Below, piece by piece: positions 9,647-18,826 of a stretch of 64,000 nt of DNA; positions within the stretch are counted from its first letter, which is position 1; each line of letters opens with the position of its first letter. Source of the stretch: Sphingobacterium multivorum (GTDB taxonomy: Bacteria > Bacteroidota > Bacteroidia > Sphingobacteriales > Sphingobacteriaceae); the NCBI RefSeq assembly GCF_900457465.1, contig NZ_UAUU01000011.1:310001-374000 (forward strand), in the 5' to 3' direction. Under the pieces are notes generated by a model. That model had not been told where the DNA came from. It did no database searches and was given only the letters and a program-made list of their open reading frames with translations. A program made the position numbers and the translations under genes.

Positions 9647-10399
9647 ATGATAAGAGCAGTTTTAATAGACGACGAAATTTCCAATTTAGAAAACCTACAG
9701 GCTTTACTAGAAAAGCACTGTCCCCAGGTAACTGTAGTTGCGATAGCGCAAAGCGTGGGAGATGCTGTTGATGTTATTGGAAAGTATTTGCCTAATCTCG
9801 TGTTTTCTCGATATTCAAATGGGCGAGAAGACAGGTTTTGATGTGTTAAGGCAGCTTCCATGGCGTGATTTCGAAGTTGTTTTTGTTACCGCTTATGACC
9901 AATATGGAATACAAGCTGTAAAATTTGCGGGCATTAGATTATCTTTTAAAACCCATAGATATTGAGGAATTTAAAGGATTCGGTAAAAAAAGTGGAATAT
10001 AAACTATCTACGCAGAAACAAAATTCACAGCTCGAATTTTTACTGCAGCAACTAAAAAAAGCAGAAACGAACATAGGCAAGATTGCCCTACAGATGCAAA
10101 GCGAAATAAGGTATGTTATTTTATCCGAAATTATACGTTGTGAAGCAGATAATACGTACACGCACTTTATTCTAGCGAATGGTGAAAAAATTTTGGTTTC
10201 TAAATCACTTAAAGAGTATGCGGATCTACTGCATCCCAGTGGATTTGTAAGAACACATCAAAGCCATCTGGTAAATCCAAAATACGTGAAAAGCTGGTTA
10301 AAAGAGGACGGTGGTATTTTACTCTTAATGTCTGGTGAAAAAATACCCATTTCTAAGCCCAATAGAGACATGGTGAAACAAGCCTTGCAGCAGCTCTAA
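9647..10399 (+). CDS. LytTR-family response regulator (three apparent frameshifts)
   Basis: Receiver domain plus LytTR DNA-binding domain, partner of the kinase just upstream. Seen in pieces: MIRAVLIDDE (acidic pocket), LPNLVF then LDIQMGEKTGFDVL (phospho-acceptor D), VFVTAYDQYGIQAV, DYLLKPIDIEEF, then the LytTR part with IIRCEADNTYTHFIL and RTHQSHLVNPKYV. Extra bases at TTTT 9803-9806, GGG 9929-9931 and GG 9976-9977 account exactly for the three frame changes; removing them gives 249 residues, a normal length. Being three insertions, the frame at the end equals that at the start. Confidence 0.85.
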
Positions 10400-10572
10400 T
10401 CTAATTTATTGTGATCCATTGCCGCTTTAATCTGATAGCCTGCATGGTCTAAGCGAGCGCTATCTGATACGCAGATGGCTCTTAAGGTAAAATACTGTAG
10501 AAATATCTTTCATAATCCATTCGCATTTTATTAAATTACATTATTAAATATTAACCGTATCGAAGGATTGCC

Positions 10573-11973
10573 ATGGATCAAACCACTAAAAGATCATCTC
10601 TTATTTTATACTTCCTTATCATTTTGTTTTCGCAATGTGCCATTGGCCCAACAGACGTTCTCTTATGGAAGTTTGGAAAGCTGAGTATGTACGCCCCGAA
10701 GGGTAAACCCAATGCCTTGGTGTTATTTGTTTCTGGAGATGGGGGGTGGCAGTTTGGGGTAATCAATATGGCCAAATTTCTAGCTGCACAGGGGGCGCTT
10801 CGTTGCGGGGATCGATGCCAAGCACTATGCTACTTCAATGGCACGTTCAAAAAAGGACTGTTATTATCCTGCCGCAGATTTCGAGCAGCTCAGTATGGCC
10901 CTTCAAAAGAAATATAAGTTTGAAAGCTATCAGAAACCCATATGGTAGGCTATTCCTATGGGGCAACGCTGGTTTATGGCTTGATTGCCCAGGCTCCTGC
11001 TGGGACTTTTCGTGGTGGGATTGCCTTAGGCTTCTGTCCAGATATCACTATTGCCAAACCACTCTGTAAGGGCAGTGGATTATCTTCCATGTCTTAAAAC
11101 CTGGAAAAAGTTATTATCTGGATCGTAGCGAAAAATTGGCCGCTCCGTTTTGGGTACTTAATGGTGTAAAAGATCAGACCTGTCCCTTTAACGCTACGGC
11201 AGATTTCCTTAAAGGGATAGAAAATGTCCAATTAGTCAGCCTGCCCAGAGTAGGACATGGTTTCTCCATTGCCGATAATTGGCTGCCTCAGTTCCGGATG
11301 GCTTTTCAAAAGTTGCAGGTGGCCGGCCAACCTACCCAAAATGGGGGTATACTCAAAACTGATATGCCCATTGAGATACTGGAACCCAAGAAACCGACCA
11401 GGGAATTGATGTTTATGATTTCTGGCGATGGTGGTTGGACCAGTTTCGACAGGGAGTTGGCCAGTACTTTTGCGACAAAGGGGATCAAAGTGATTGGCTT
11501 GGATGCACAGAAATATTTTTGGAATGCAAAGACACCAGAACAGACGACAAAGGAAGTGTCCGAGATTTTGGCTTATTTTCAGGAAAGGGAGCCCAATACC
11601 ACTTTTTCGATCATGGATTATTCTTTTGGGGCTTGTGTGATACCATTTATCGCTAACCGTCTGCCCGAGAAGTTGAGAAAAGCGACCACTGGATTGGTCT
11701 TGTTATCACCAGATGATCGAGCCGATTTTGAGATCCATGTGGCGGATATGCTAAGTTTAGGGTGATCGGAGCGAACCTTATGATGTAGTAGCTGAGCTGA
11801 AGAAGGTAAGTCTGCGCAAACTGTGCATTTTTGGTTTCGGGGAGGATAGCGAGATTGTAGCAAAGTTTAGAAATGTAGGAGCACCGGTAGAAATCTTGCC
11901 TGGAGGGCACCACTTTGATAACGATTATGAGGCCATTGTGGGAAAGGTGATCAACGGCATAGCGATCAAATAA
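10573..11973 (+). CDS. VirJ/AcvB-like alpha/beta hydrolase, two repeats (four apparent frameshifts)
   Basis: N-terminal signal (lipoprotein-like LFSQC at about residue 20), then two related alpha/beta-hydrolase halves: ALVLFVSGDGGWQFGVINMA with VGYSYGA, and ELMFMISGDGGWTSFDRELA with DYSFGA. The SGDGGW motif is characteristic of the AcvB/VirJ family; Agrobacterium AcvB acts on lysyl-phosphatidylglycerol in the periplasm. Frame changes at GGGGG 10791-10795 (extra G), about 10940-10942 (missing A), CC 11087-11088 (missing C) and GGG 11760-11762 (extra G) are needed, giving 466 residues. The second half has D where the nucleophile-elbow G is expected. Confidence 0.75.
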
Positions 11974-12023
11974 CCAAGTTTAATCATAGCACCTAGCTTA
12001 TCGGGTTCAACTACTGCTAAAAC

Positions 12024-12054
12024 AAAAAAAGCTAATCTTGCGATTAGCTTTTTT
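12024..12054 (+). terminator. Intrinsic terminator after the VirJ-like gene
   Basis: Stem AAAAAAGCTAATC/GATTAGCTTTTTT with TTGC loop, identical in its core to the hairpin at 7785-7816. It also abuts the 3' end of the opposing tRNA-Lys and could end both transcripts. Confidence 0.8.
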
Positions 12055-12058
12055 GTTG

Positions 12059-12131
12059 TGATCCCGCTGGGATTCGAACCCAGGACCCATACATTAAAAG
12101 TGTATTGCTCTACCAGCTGAGCTACGGAATC
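12059..12131 (-). tRNA. tRNA-Lys (anticodon UUU)
   Basis: 73 nt cloverleaf on the minus strand. The acceptor stem GATTCCG pairs with CGGGATC (one T-G pair), anticodon loop CTTTTAA, T arm CTGGG TTCGAAT CCCAG. The 3' CCA is not encoded. It has its own promoter at 12154-12184. Confidence 0.95.
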
Positions 12132-12153
12132 CTTTCTGTTTTTGAAAGTGATG

Positions 12154-12184
12154 CAAAGGTAGAAAAATAAGTTATTTGTGCAAA
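12154..12184 (-). promoter_or_regulatory. tRNA-Lys promoter, TTTG-N19-TACCTTTG
   Basis: On the minus strand, -33 TTTG (12181-12184) and -7 TACCTTTG (12154-12161) are separated by 19 bases: a full match to the Bacteroidota primary sigma-factor promoter, 22 bases before the mature tRNA end. Confidence 0.85.
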
Positions 12185-12342
12185 ATGTTTTTGTCTTTTT
12201 ATTGATAAAAATTGTAACTGTTTAAAAATTACTGAATTATTTTTTAGTTAAAAAGCCTTTTAAAACACTTGCGGGTTGGCTGGGTCAGTATTGAAGCTGT
12301 TTTCTGGAACAAGGAAGGGTATTTTTAGGTTAGAATGGTCAT

Positions 12343-12373
12343 AAAAAAAGTCAGCTAATTGCTGACTTTTTTT
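12343..12373 (-). terminator. Intrinsic terminator of accA
   Basis: Perfect 13-bp stem AAAAAAAGTCAGC/GCTGACTTTTTTT with a 5-base loop, 25 bases past the accA stop codon. Symmetric, so it could act on both strands. Confidence 0.85.
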
Positions 12374-12398
12374 ATGCTATAGGGTTGTATGGATAACA

Positions 12399-13351
12399 TT
12401 ATTCAGTGACCACACCCATTTTGCTAAACTTATCAATTCTTTCAGTAACTAATGTATCGCTATCTTTAGCCGTCAATTCTGCAAGATCTTTCAATAACTG
12501 GCTTTTTAGATTAGCCGCAGCTGCTGCAGGATCTTGGTGAGCACCACCTAGCGGTTCAGGGATAATACCATCAATCAATCCGTTGCCCAACATGTCTTCT
12601 GAAGTCAATTTTAATGCCTCAGCGGCCTTTTCTTTGTGATCCCACTTCTCCATAGGATAGAAGAACAAGATTCAGGTGATATGACCGAATACCAGGTATG
12701 TTCCATCATGTAAACTCTGTTTCCAACACCGATACCCAAAGCTCCACCTGAAGCTCCTTCACCAATAACAACGCAAATGATCGGAACTTTCAAGACAGCC
12801 ATTTCCATAAGGTTACGTGCAATCGCTTCACCCTGTCCGCGTTCCTCAGCTTCAAGTCCTGGATAAGCACCCATCGTATCAATTAAAGTGATCACAGGCT
12901 TATTGAACTTTTCCGCCATTTTCATTAAACGTAATGCCTTTCGGTAGCCTTCCGGATTGGCCATCCCAAAATTATGGTATTGACGCTCTTTGGTGTTTTT
13001 ACCTTTTTGATGACCGATGATCATAACAGCATTACCATCAATAGAAGCCATACCACCGACGATCGCTTTATCATCCTTAACGGTTCTGTCACCATGCAGC
13101 TCGATAAATTCGTCGCAAATAGCTTCTATATAATCATAAGTCTGAGGGCGATCCGGATGGCGTGACATTTGAACGTTCTGCCAGCCTGTTAAATTGCCGT
13201 ATATTTCTTTTTCAGTAGAAGCAAGCTTTTCTTCAAGCTCACGAACGGTTGCGCTCATGTCAACTTGAGTTTTTTCGGCAACTTGAGTTACCTTTTCAAT
13301 TTGCAATTGCAAGTCTGCAATTGGCTTTTCAAAATCAAACGTGGTTTTCAT
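12399..13351 (-). CDS. accA: Acetyl-CoA carboxylase carboxyltransferase alpha subunit (one apparent frameshift)
   Basis: Makes malonyl-CoA together with AccD, the first step of fatty-acid synthesis. Seen: N-terminal helix region FEKPIADLQLQIEK, WQNVQMSRHPDRPQTYDYI, KNTKERQYHNFGMANPEGYR, LIDTMGAYPGLEAEERGQ, and GEGASGGALGIGVGNRV. The frame breaks at A12644 (plus strand): restoring one base turns the break into SSILWRSWDHKEKAAEALK and a 317-residue protein, the usual AccA length. An essential gene is unlikely to be truly broken, so this is probably a sequence error. Start ATG at 13351. Confidence 0.93.
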
Positions 13352-13512
13352 ATATCTATTTTATGAAAATATTCAGAGGGCTAATTTAGCGCATTTTTTC
13401 TGAAATTAAAATTAGGGAGGATAATATCATTGGAATTCCTTTGTTACATTTGGCGTTATAATCGTACTGGTGGCTTAGTTTTTGATTGTAGGCCTGTGAA
13501 AAATGTTGACTT

Positions 13513-15700
13513 ATGCTGAAAAAATATTTTTTACTTTCTTTTGTTACTGATCTTACCCACACTTGTTCGATCAGAAAGTTATCCTGAGGTTTATTTGACA
13601 ATAGTGTTATCAACGGGAGTTATGCGAAGAGTATCGCGCACTATACTGGTGAATCATGGATCCAAAATGTGAGCTATAGCCTTCCGGTTTCCGATAGTTT
13701 GTTTTTTACGCCAGGCAATTCGCTTTCTTTGCGGTACGTTTCTTTCTCCGAATGGTAAGTGGGAGGCAAGCATTTTAAACGACAAACAGAAATTTCCCTA
13801 TTTAATTGCCAAGGATGATCATCTAACTTTTAAGCTTTTTATTCAAAGCAATACTGAAAAGGGACAATTGCCAAAAGTTACCTTACAGCAGCATGATACA
13901 AAGACGAACGCTGTGGATATCGCAAATTATATCGATGATTTTGCTTATGATACTTGGCTTAATGTGTCCATTCCAGTCAATAAATTTGGAGGAATTGCAT
14001 TAGGGAAGTCTGTTTCGGCTTTAATTCTGGAACAGAATGGAACTGCGCTGCAGACAAATCAATTATTTATCGATCAAATTTGAGTTTTTGCCCAAAAACT
14101 ATCCAAAGGTAAGACTTTCATCAGCAGCTATCTTATCTAAGATCAGTTCCGTAGATAAACAAGTCGAGCTAGTTTGGCAATTACCGTTGACACCAAGTAT
14201 TCGCTATGTGAAAATCTACCGTTCGGAAGATAAACTCAATTTTCAGCCGATAGCAATTCTACCCATCTATGTACAGAAGTCGCTGGATAGGGTGAATGAA
14301 TATAACAAATCTTATTATTACAAAATCGCCTGGGTAGACTATAATTATGTTGAATCTCCATTTTCTGAGGTTAGGGAGGTGCAGACAAAAAAGGGGACGG
14401 ATAAGGAAATGTTAAATTTTATCCGGAATGCTCATGTGAATTATTTTATAGACAACTATGATGTGAATAGTGGTATGTTTCTGCCTGACCGAGGTAATAG
14501 ACAAGCTATTGTATCTACAAATGAAACTGGCTATGCGATCTTGGGTTTGCTTGTGGCAGGAGAGAACAACTTGATCTCGCGGCAAGCTCTTTTAGTCAGG
14601 TTAACACGGATTGTGAAATTTTTGAGCAGTGCACAACAACATCAAGGGGTCTTTACAGCGCTTTACGATGGACGTCAGGGGTACCTTATTATCGCGATTC
14701 AGTTCCAACGTACGATTTGCGCGGTACCTCCCATATTATGGAATCGCTTTTGATCGCCCGACAATATTTTTCTAAAGAGGATCCTGAGGAACAGGCCTTG
14801 AGGAATACTATTACGAAGCTCTGGGAGCGCATAAACTGGAACTATTTTACGGATGCACAGCATCCTGATGTACTTTGGAATAAGTGGTCTCCAGTAGACA
14901 GTACAGCTAGATCGAGGCCTTTGGGGGGATTTAACGAGAGTCTGGGGACCTACTTGCTGGCGATGTCTTCACCTACCCATCCTTTAGCGATTTCAGCTTA
15001 TATCAATGGATTTGCAACCAAACATAAAGGTCACGAATTGTATTTTGGGGATGACACCAATGATTTGGCTCCTGAACTCAAAATGAAATTAGATGATTCT
15101 TTAGCGCGTTCAATAAGTGCAAACCCTTTAATTGGCGATGCTGGAAATGCTGGTGTTTCGATCTACTCCGACGATAAAGTTATTTTTGCCAAGAATATTG
15201 CCGGCGGTAGTTTAAATGAATCGTTGATGTCCGTTTATCGTCCCTTTTTGATTATGGATCCGAAAGGAAAAGTGGATGACTTTGTCGATTACAAGAAATA
15301 TTTGTCGAATTATATTTTGGCCTATAAACGTAGAGATAATGAAATGAGCATAGGGACAAGATTTACAGATATTTGGGGCGTGGAAAATGTGGAAGACACG
15401 TATCAGGGATATTTGGTGAATCCTGCGGTAGCTATTGCAGCGTACCCATTTGAAAAGGAGATCGGTCTAAAAGCATTACGTAAGTTTTACGAAGAATACG
15501 CTGATGTGTTATTTACGCAATATGGTTTCAGAAGCTGGATTGATATTAAAAACAACGATGTTTCTGAAAGCTATCGTGCGAGGAATCAGGCAACGATTGC
15601 CGTAATGATCGAGAATGCAAATTCAGGCATGATCTGGAAATTGTATGAGAATATTCCTGAGGTAAAAAAGACTTTAGAAAAAGTATATACCAAGAAATAG
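13513..15700 (+). CDS. Secreted glycoamylase-like (PF10091-type) protein (five apparent frameshifts)
   Basis: Signal peptide from ATG 13513 (MLKKYF then a leucine-rich core), a beta-rich N-terminal domain, a fibronectin-like segment (about VELVWQLPLTPSIRYVKIYR), then an alpha/alpha-barrel region with NETGYAILGLLVAGE, GTSHIMESLL, GGFNESLGTYLL and IAVMIENANSGMIWKLYE. These resemble the glycoamylase-like domain of GH144 beta-1,2-glucanases and relatives, but the protein is divergent and the substrate is unknown. Frame changes at TTT 13535-13537 (+1), TTT 13594-13596 (-1), TTT 13743-13745 (+1), TTT 14079-14081 (+1) and GGGG 14678-14681 (-1); corrected length 728 residues. Confidence 0.75.
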
Positions 15701-15797
15701 ATTTGTTACGTTAGTTATGGCGTAGAAGGGATGTCATATTGGACTTTTTTCGCTATATTTACTTGCTTAAATCGATATTAAATACGTTAGAAACGAC

Positions 15798-16319
15798 ATG
15801 CTTAGAAAAATTAATTTGGGGATTTTAACCTTATGTGCAAGTTTATCGTTATTTTCCTGTAAACAACAAGCTATTGTAGTCAATCCGGGTGCTGTTGTAA
15901 CAAAAGATGGAACTGATGATGGTTTGAAAAATGTGAAGAAGGATTTTAATGATGCGAAAAGAACTGATGAAGGGATTAAGTTTAGTATATCGTCTGATTT
16001 ATTGTTTCCAACAAACTCTTCTTATCTATCTGAGAAGGCAAAAACTGAAGTTAGTAAATTGGCGTTGATCTTGAAAGAAAGTAATAATAAGATCAAAGTT
16101 GATGGGTATACTGATGCTACGGGTACTGTTGAGTATAATCAGTGGCTTTCCGATAAAAGAGCAGCGTCTGTTAAGAAGTTCTTAGTAGATTCAGGTGTTG
16201 CTGAATCACGCATCACGGCAAAAGGTTTCGGTCAGTCAAATCCAGTTGGCGATAATAAAACTCCGGAAGGACGCCAAAAAAATAGAAGAGTGGAAGTTAC
16301 TATTTTAGATAAAAAATAG
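15798..16319 (+). CDS. OmpA-family peptidoglycan-binding lipoprotein
   Basis: 173 residues. Residues 1-21 are a lipoprotein signal with lipobox LFSC (C21). The C-terminal 110 residues are an OmpA-like domain: LLFPTNSSYLSEKAKTEV, VDGYTDATGTVEYNQWLS and GRQKNRRVEVTI, which carries the conserved D and R that bind diaminopimelate of peptidoglycan. It would link the outer membrane to the wall (Pal-like) but there are no tol genes here. Single-gene unit with its own terminator. Confidence 0.9.
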   Translation: MLRKINLGILTLCASLSLFSCKQQAIVVNPGAVVTKDGTDDGLKNVKKDFNDAKRTDEGIKFSISSDLLFPTNSSYLSEKAKTEVSKLALILKESNNKIKVDGYTDATGTVEYNQWLSDKRAASVKKFLVDSGVAESRITAKGFGQSNPVGDNKTPEGRQKNRRVEVTILDKK

Positions 16320-16342
16320 TTTATCAGACCAATTCTTAATAT

Positions 16343-16378
16343 AAAAAAGCGTGGTATTTAAGATATCCCGCTTTTTTT
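16343..16378 (+). terminator. Intrinsic terminator of the OmpA-like gene
   Basis: Stem AAAAAAGCG.GGTAT / ATATCC.CGCTTTTTT with an internal mismatch, ending in T7. Confidence 0.75.
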
Positions 16379-16520
16379 ATGCAGTTATATCGCGGTTTTA
16401 AATCGTTGTATACCGTCTCCCCAAACGAGATATTTTAAATAGGAGATATCGGTAGGAGGCTCGCGCTGTGGAGATTGTTTTCGATAAGGTACGAGTCTAG
16501 GGGAAATAGCGTTGAAAAAG

Positions 16521-17849
16521 ATGAATTTAGAAGAAGAAGATCATAAACAAAAGCCAATTTTTCGGGAAGCCATGTGGTTTTGGTTTGTGTTAGGTTGGAT
16601 AAGTTTTGGTGGAACAACTGGTCATGTGACCATTATGCACGATTTTTTGGTCGAAAAGAAAAGATGGGTAAGCAACAGGAAGTTTTTTCAGGCACTCAAT
16701 GCCTGTATGTTATTGCCAGGACCTGAGGCGCACCAATTGACGATCTATTTAGGATGGAAGTTGCACGGCTTAAAAGGAGGTGTGTTGGCCGGACTATTTT
16801 TTATTGTTCCTTCACTTCTCATTATATTTGGACTCAGTGCACTATATGCGCACTATGGTAACTCCGCATTGCTTATTGCTTTATTTTCGGTTTTAAAACC
16901 TGCCGTTCTAGCGATCATTATATTTGCAACCTTTCGAGTGGGGCAGAAATCTCTTGTCAGCATATGGCATTATTTGGTCGCATTGGCTGCCTTTCTGCTA
17001 TCGTATTTTGCTGGGGTTCCAATGCCCTGGATTATTGTGGGCGTGATCGCTTTCGGTGTACTATGCTATGCAATCTTGTCAAAAACTTCCAAAATAAATG
17101 CCCATCATGAAAAGGAAGATAAGCAGCTCGAATCAGTTTATTATATCAATACGCTCGAAAAACTACCCCCTATATCTTACCGTCGTATTTCTCTTCAGGT
17201 TCTGCTGTTTTTCTTACTATGGTTGATTCCGCTGTCCATTTTACTGTTTTTTACTATCGATACGGAATTTTGGAAGACACTTTCCTTTTTGTTTACAAAG
17301 TCTGCTTATTTGACGATTGGAGGTTCTTATACAGTCATTCCCTATGTTGCGGCCCTTGTGACAGAGAAATTGTTTTGGCTTTCCAAGAGCCAGATGATAG
17401 ATGGATTTGCGCTTGCAGAGACAACCCCGGGGCCTTTAGTGGTCGTTTTGGCCTATGTTGGTTTCATGGCCGGCTTCAATCATTTCCATCAGTCCTATTC
17501 TATGGCAGCACTAGGTTTAATCGCTACAGCATATTTTACCTTTTTGCCAAACTTTGCCCTGATTTTTGTTGGGGCACCACTGATCGAACGGACCCAAAAA
17601 AATGCATGTATACAATTTATTCTGTCTTTAGTAACAGCATCGGTCGTTGGTGTAATCGTTAATTTAGCCTGTTATTTAGGGCTAGGAATTCTATTTCCAG
17701 GTGGGGTTAGTTCTTGGTATGCCATTGAGCCGATGGCTTTGGTATGGGTGTTATTTTCACTTTTTCTTTTATTCAACTATAAAATAGGCATGTTGAAACT
17801 TATACTGTTAAGTTTGGCCTATGGCTTTCTCTTATTTTTATGGCGATAA
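16521..17849 (+). CDS. chrA: Chromate transporter of the ChrA (CHR) family
   Basis: Two-domain integral membrane protein of about 442 residues, with ten or more hydrophobic segments. The first CHR repeat has WISFGGTTGH and CMLLPGPEAHQL; the second has TKSAYLTIGGSY and ALAETTPGPLVVVLAYVGF. The family exports chromate, or imports sulfate-like anions in some members. I chose ATG 16521 rather than the in-frame TTG at 16512 because the residues gained are few and ATG is the commoner start. The gene stands alone; no chrB regulator is present. Confidence 0.9.
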   Translation: MNLEEEDHKQKPIFREAMWFWFVLGWISFGGTTGHVTIMHDFLVEKKRWVSNRKFFQALNACMLLPGPEAHQLTIYLGWKLHGLKGGVLAGLFFIVPSLLIIFGLSALYAHYGNSALLIALFSVLKPAVLAIIIFATFRVGQKSLVSIWHYLVALAAFLLSYFAGVPMPWIIVGVIAFGVLCYAILSKTSKINAHHEKEDKQLESVYYINTLEKLPPISYRRISLQVLLFFLLWLIPLSILLFFTIDTEFWKTLSFLFTKSAYLTIGGSYTVIPYVAALVTEKLFWLSKSQMIDGFALAETTPGPLVVVLAYVGFMAGFNHFHQSYSMAALGLIATAYFTFLPNFALIFVGAPLIERTQKNACIQFILSLVTASVVGVIVNLACYLGLGILFPGGVSSWYAIEPMALVWVLFSLFLLFNYKIGMLKLILLSLAYGFLLFLWR

Positions 17850-17952
17850 AATAAAAATGTCCATCGACTGATGAGCTTCGCGAGCAAATTTATAAAAGAT
17901 TGAAGGGGGGAGTGAATTTGATAGGGTTATTCTAGGTTACAGACGCATATAA

Positions 17953-17986
17953 ACAAGAAAAGCCCATCGTTAGATGAGCTTTCTTG
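17953..17986 (-). terminator. Probable terminator of the tRNA-Gly/tRNA-Leu transcript
   Basis: Hairpin ACAAGAAA..CATC / GATG..TTTCTTGT with one bulge and one mismatch, directly after the 3' end of tRNA-Leu on the minus strand, followed by TTTGTTT-like sequence. Confidence 0.55.
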
Positions 17987-18071
17987 TACCTAGGGCGGGA
18001 ATCGAACCCGCACTCCCTTAACGGGAACAGGATTTTAAGTCCTGCGTGTCTACCAGTTCCACCACCTAGGC
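17987..18071 (-). tRNA. tRNA-Leu (anticodon UAA)
   Basis: 85-nt type II tRNA on the minus strand. Acceptor GCCTAGG pairs with CCTAGGT (G-T at the end), anticodon arm CAGGA CTTAAAA TCCTG, a long variable arm (TTCCCGTTAAGGGA region), T arm GCGGG TTCGATT CCCGC. CCA not encoded. Transcribed after tRNA-Gly, 5 bases apart. Confidence 0.95.
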
Positions 18072-18076
18072 AGGTG

Positions 18077-18149
18077 AGCGAAAAACGAGATTCGAACTCG
18101 CGACCCCAACCTTGGCAAGGTTGTGCTCTACCAGCTGAGCTATTTTCGC
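18077..18149 (-). tRNA. tRNA-Gly (anticodon GCC)
   Basis: 73 nt. Acceptor GCGAAAA pairs with TTTTCGC, anticodon arm CAACC TTGCCAA GGTTG, T arm GCGAG TTCGAAT CTCGT with a G-T pair. CCA not encoded. First of the two-tRNA transcript; its promoter lies 54 bases upstream. Confidence 0.95.
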
Positions 18150-18202
18150 ATTGGAATTTTATTTCAATTTTCAAAAGAACCTTGCGTTCCTTTTTGGTGA
18201 TG

Positions 18203-18233
18203 CAAATATAGAGCGAAAATTCAATATTGCAAA
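18203..18233 (-). promoter_or_regulatory. Promoter of tRNA-Gly/tRNA-Leu, TTTG-N19-TATATTTG
   Basis: Minus strand: -33 TTTG at 18230-18233 and -7 TATATTTG at 18203-18210, 19 bases apart, the same architecture as the tRNA-Lys promoter. Confidence 0.85.
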
Positions 18234-18261
18234 ATATTTATTTACTTTCTTTCTGTGTTTT

Positions 18262-18750
18262 TTATAACTCCTTTGAATTCAGTATAGAAAAAATTAAATC
18301 ACTCTCAAATCCGCGGGATAGTGCAAACTGATAAACTTTGTTTTTAACTGCATAGCGGTCCTTGCCACTAATTTCACGGAGTTTTTTGTCAATGATGTGA
18401 TTTAAGATTTGTTCATATTCATCGAGATCGATTTGCTTAAATGCAATTTTTATCAATTGCTCGGATACCCGTTTTGCCTTGAGTGCCTGCTTGATTTTTA
18501 CTTTGCCCCAGCCTTTCATGCGGAGCTTTCCGTTACAGTAGGCAATAGCAAAGCGTTCTTCATTTAAAAAATTATCGGCGATCAAATTGGCCAAAATATT
18601 TTCGACTTCTACTTCGTGTAGTCCCCAGCTGTAGATCTTATCGCGTACTTCTTGCTGTGCGCGTTCTTGATAGACGCAATAGCTTTCCGCTTTCAACTGT
18701 GCCTGATGCTGCGTTAATATCTTCTTATTTCTTTTTTCCTCGTCAAACAT
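18262..18750 (-). CDS. recX: Regulatory protein RecX
   Basis: 162 residues, all-helical triple repeat of the RecX family, which binds and curbs RecA filaments. Seen: KAESYCVYQERAQQEVRDKIYSWG (start KAESYCVYQERAQQEV), DNFLNEERFAIAYCNGKLR, and MKGWGKVKIKQALKAKRV, all signatures of the family. recA is not in the window. A possible -7 element (TATTTTTG, 18764-18771) precedes the ATG at 18750. It is divergent from murF-alr. Confidence 0.9.
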   Translation of the reverse strand: MFDEEKRNKKILTQHQAQLKAESYCVYQERAQQEVRDKIYSWGLHEVEVENILANLIADNFLNEERFAIAYCNGKLRMKGWGKVKIKQALKAKRVSEQLIKIAFKQIDLDEYEQILNHIIDKKLREISGKDRYAVKNKVYQFALSRGFESDLIFSILNSKEL

Positions 18751-18826
18751 ATTGTCAAAATTTCAAAAATAATATGAAATAACTAAAAAAATGTTCAGTT
18801 TTGACACAATCAAAAATATCAGGAGA

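Noticed and set aside
9640..10399. Response regulator as a true pseudogene
   Set aside because: All motifs are conserved across the three junctions and nearby essential genes show the same kind of indel.
13386..13613. Minus-strand ORF of 75 codons upstream of accA
   Set aside because: It is antisense to the signal-peptide region of the glycoamylase-like gene, which explains this stretch once the indels are corrected.
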